Shown here piece after piece: positions 5,213-5,776 of a DNA stretch of 5,776 bases. Position 1 is the first letter of the stretch; each line of letters begins with the position of its first letter. The notes under the pieces were generated by a model, which did no database searches, had not been told where the DNA came from, and was given only the letters and a program-made list of their open reading frames with translations. The position numbers and the translations under genes were made by a program. Source of the stretch: an uncultured Bacteroidales bacterium. GTDB taxonomy: Bacteria; Bacteroidota; Bacteroidia; Bacteroidales; P3. The stretch is taken from assembly GCA_947097635.1 (NCBI GenBank), contig CAMURW010000109.1, positions 1 through 5,776 of the forward strand, written 5' to 3'.

Positions 5213-5776
5213 TCAGCTCTTTATATAATGTTCCTTGGCAAAGTCCATCACTTGCACACACTCCAAAGTTCCGAGATATGTGCCCTGTGCATCGCGGACA
5301 GCAAAATAGCTGATGTACACGTCTTGTCCGCCTTTCTCCGCCCATATTTGGAATTTATCCTGAGTGCCCTCGCGGAAAGCAGTAAGTAGTTTCTTCACCA
5401 TAGGCTGCACCATCGGCGGATGACAGTCGAATACCTCGCGTCCCAGAGCCATCAGCGGTCTCTTAAACAGTTTCTCATCCTTCGCACTATTGAAATAGCG
5501 GTTAACATTGTCGGCATCGATGAAGGTTATCTCGTATGGCATCGTGTCCAGCATCGCTTCCAGTTGTGCTCCCGTGAAACGTCCTGTTCCCAGGCACACC
5601 TCTTCCGTGAGAGGCAACGGATGATGCAACGGATGGTGCAGTTTGTGTCCCTGCCATTCGGGATAGGCTGCTATGAGGCAGGGGCGGTATCCTTCTATTT
5701 CGGTACGTATCTCCTCCCATTCCGCCTCGGTGAAGTGCTGTGTGCACAAAGGATATAGTATGTTGTTCTCCTTATA
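5213..5776 (-). CDS. PAS-domain protein of DUF438/hemerythrin type (5'-truncated by window edge)
   Basis: A cytoplasmic sensor-like protein; 187 residues are visible. The frame is open to the right edge and has no ATG in it near there; a TTG at 5749 is internal. Counting from the edge, residues 1-35 (YKENNILYPL, then TEAEWEEI) look like the last helix of a hemerythrin HHE domain followed by the short segment seen in DUF438 proteins. A linker (36-60) contains HHPLHHPLPL. Residues about 62-185 form one PAS domain of the family with LGTGRFTGAQLEAMLDTMP, ITFIDADNVNRYFN, the hallmark CHPP at 118-121, and the end YLGTLECVQVMDFAKEH. Such proteins combine a possible iron-oxygen or redox site with a PAS sensor, but the ligand is not known. 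There is no kinase or DNA-binding output domain after the PAS domain; the protein ends at TGA 5213-5215. The OmpA-like gene follows 276 bases downstream. Confidence 0.9.
   Translation of the reverse strand, partial: YKENNILYPLCTQHFTEAEWEEIRTEIEGYRPCLIAAYPEWQGHKLHHPLHHPLPLTEEVCLGTGRFTGAQLEAMLDTMPYEITFIDADNVNRYFNSAKDEKLFKRPLMALGREVFDCHPPMVQPMVKKLLTAFREGTQDKFQIWAEKGGQDVYISYFAVRDAQGTYLGTLECVQVMDFAKEHYIKS
5614..5637. repeat. 12-bp tandem repeat inside the PAS gene linker
   Basis: GCAACGGATGAT at 5614-5625 is followed by GCAACGGATGGT at 5626-5637, differing at one base. The unit is in frame and on the - strand encodes HHPL twice, giving HHPLHHPL in the linker between the hemerythrin-like end and the PAS domain. 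Confidence 0.8.

Noticed and set aside
4628..5389. 253-codon + strand open frame across the spacer
   Set aside because: It spans parts of two supported - strand genes and the repeat-rich spacer, with composition unlike a real protein.
5747..5749. TTG as the start codon of the PAS protein
   Set aside because: The frame is open upstream to the window edge and the upstream residues look homologous to a hemerythrin end, so the start is outside the window.
1..5776. Defence system, CRISPR, prophage or insertion sequence
   Set aside because: All large open frames are accounted for by household or surface-protein genes; no transposase, integrase, Cas or toxin-antitoxin signature is visible.

Overview
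The window looks like ordinary chromosomal DNA from a Bacteroidota bacterium, most likely of the order Bacteroidales. A Prevotella-like organism is plausible but not proven. The evidence is a lysyl-tRNA synthetase with a long C-terminal extension, a secreted PD40/OmpA-type protein, a hemerythrin/PAS protein of the DUF438 kind, and A-rich leaders without clear Shine-Dalgarno sites. Base composition is roughly half G+C by eye.

Layout. Positions 1-2820 hold three genes on the + strand: the 3' part of lysS (it enters from the left edge without its N-terminal domain), a metallo-beta-lactamase-fold hydrolase, and ung (uracil-DNA glycosylase). The gaps are 51 and 19 bases, so they could be co-transcribed. 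Positions 2821-3019 are a short spacer between converging genes. Positions 3020-4936 (- strand) encode a 638-residue exported protein with PD40-like segments, a carboxypeptidase-regulatory-like beta fold and a degenerate OmpA-like C-terminal domain. Positions 4937-5212 are a 276-base spacer rich in inverted and direct repeats. Positions 5213-5776 (- strand) are the 3' part of a PAS-domain gene that runs off the right edge; its first visible residues look like the end of a hemerythrin (HHE) domain.

How the genes relate. LysS serves translation and UNG serves base-excision repair; the hydrolase between them has no evident link to either. The PAS/hemerythrin gene lies upstream of the OmpA-like gene on the same strand. 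The repeat-rich spacer between them would be the leader or read-through region of the OmpA-like gene. I see no mobile element, CRISPR array, phage gene, tRNA, rRNA or defence system. The parts most worth a second look are the spacer at 4937-5212, with its mutually exclusive or pseudoknot-compatible pairings, and the altered peptidoglycan-binding site of the OmpA-like protein.
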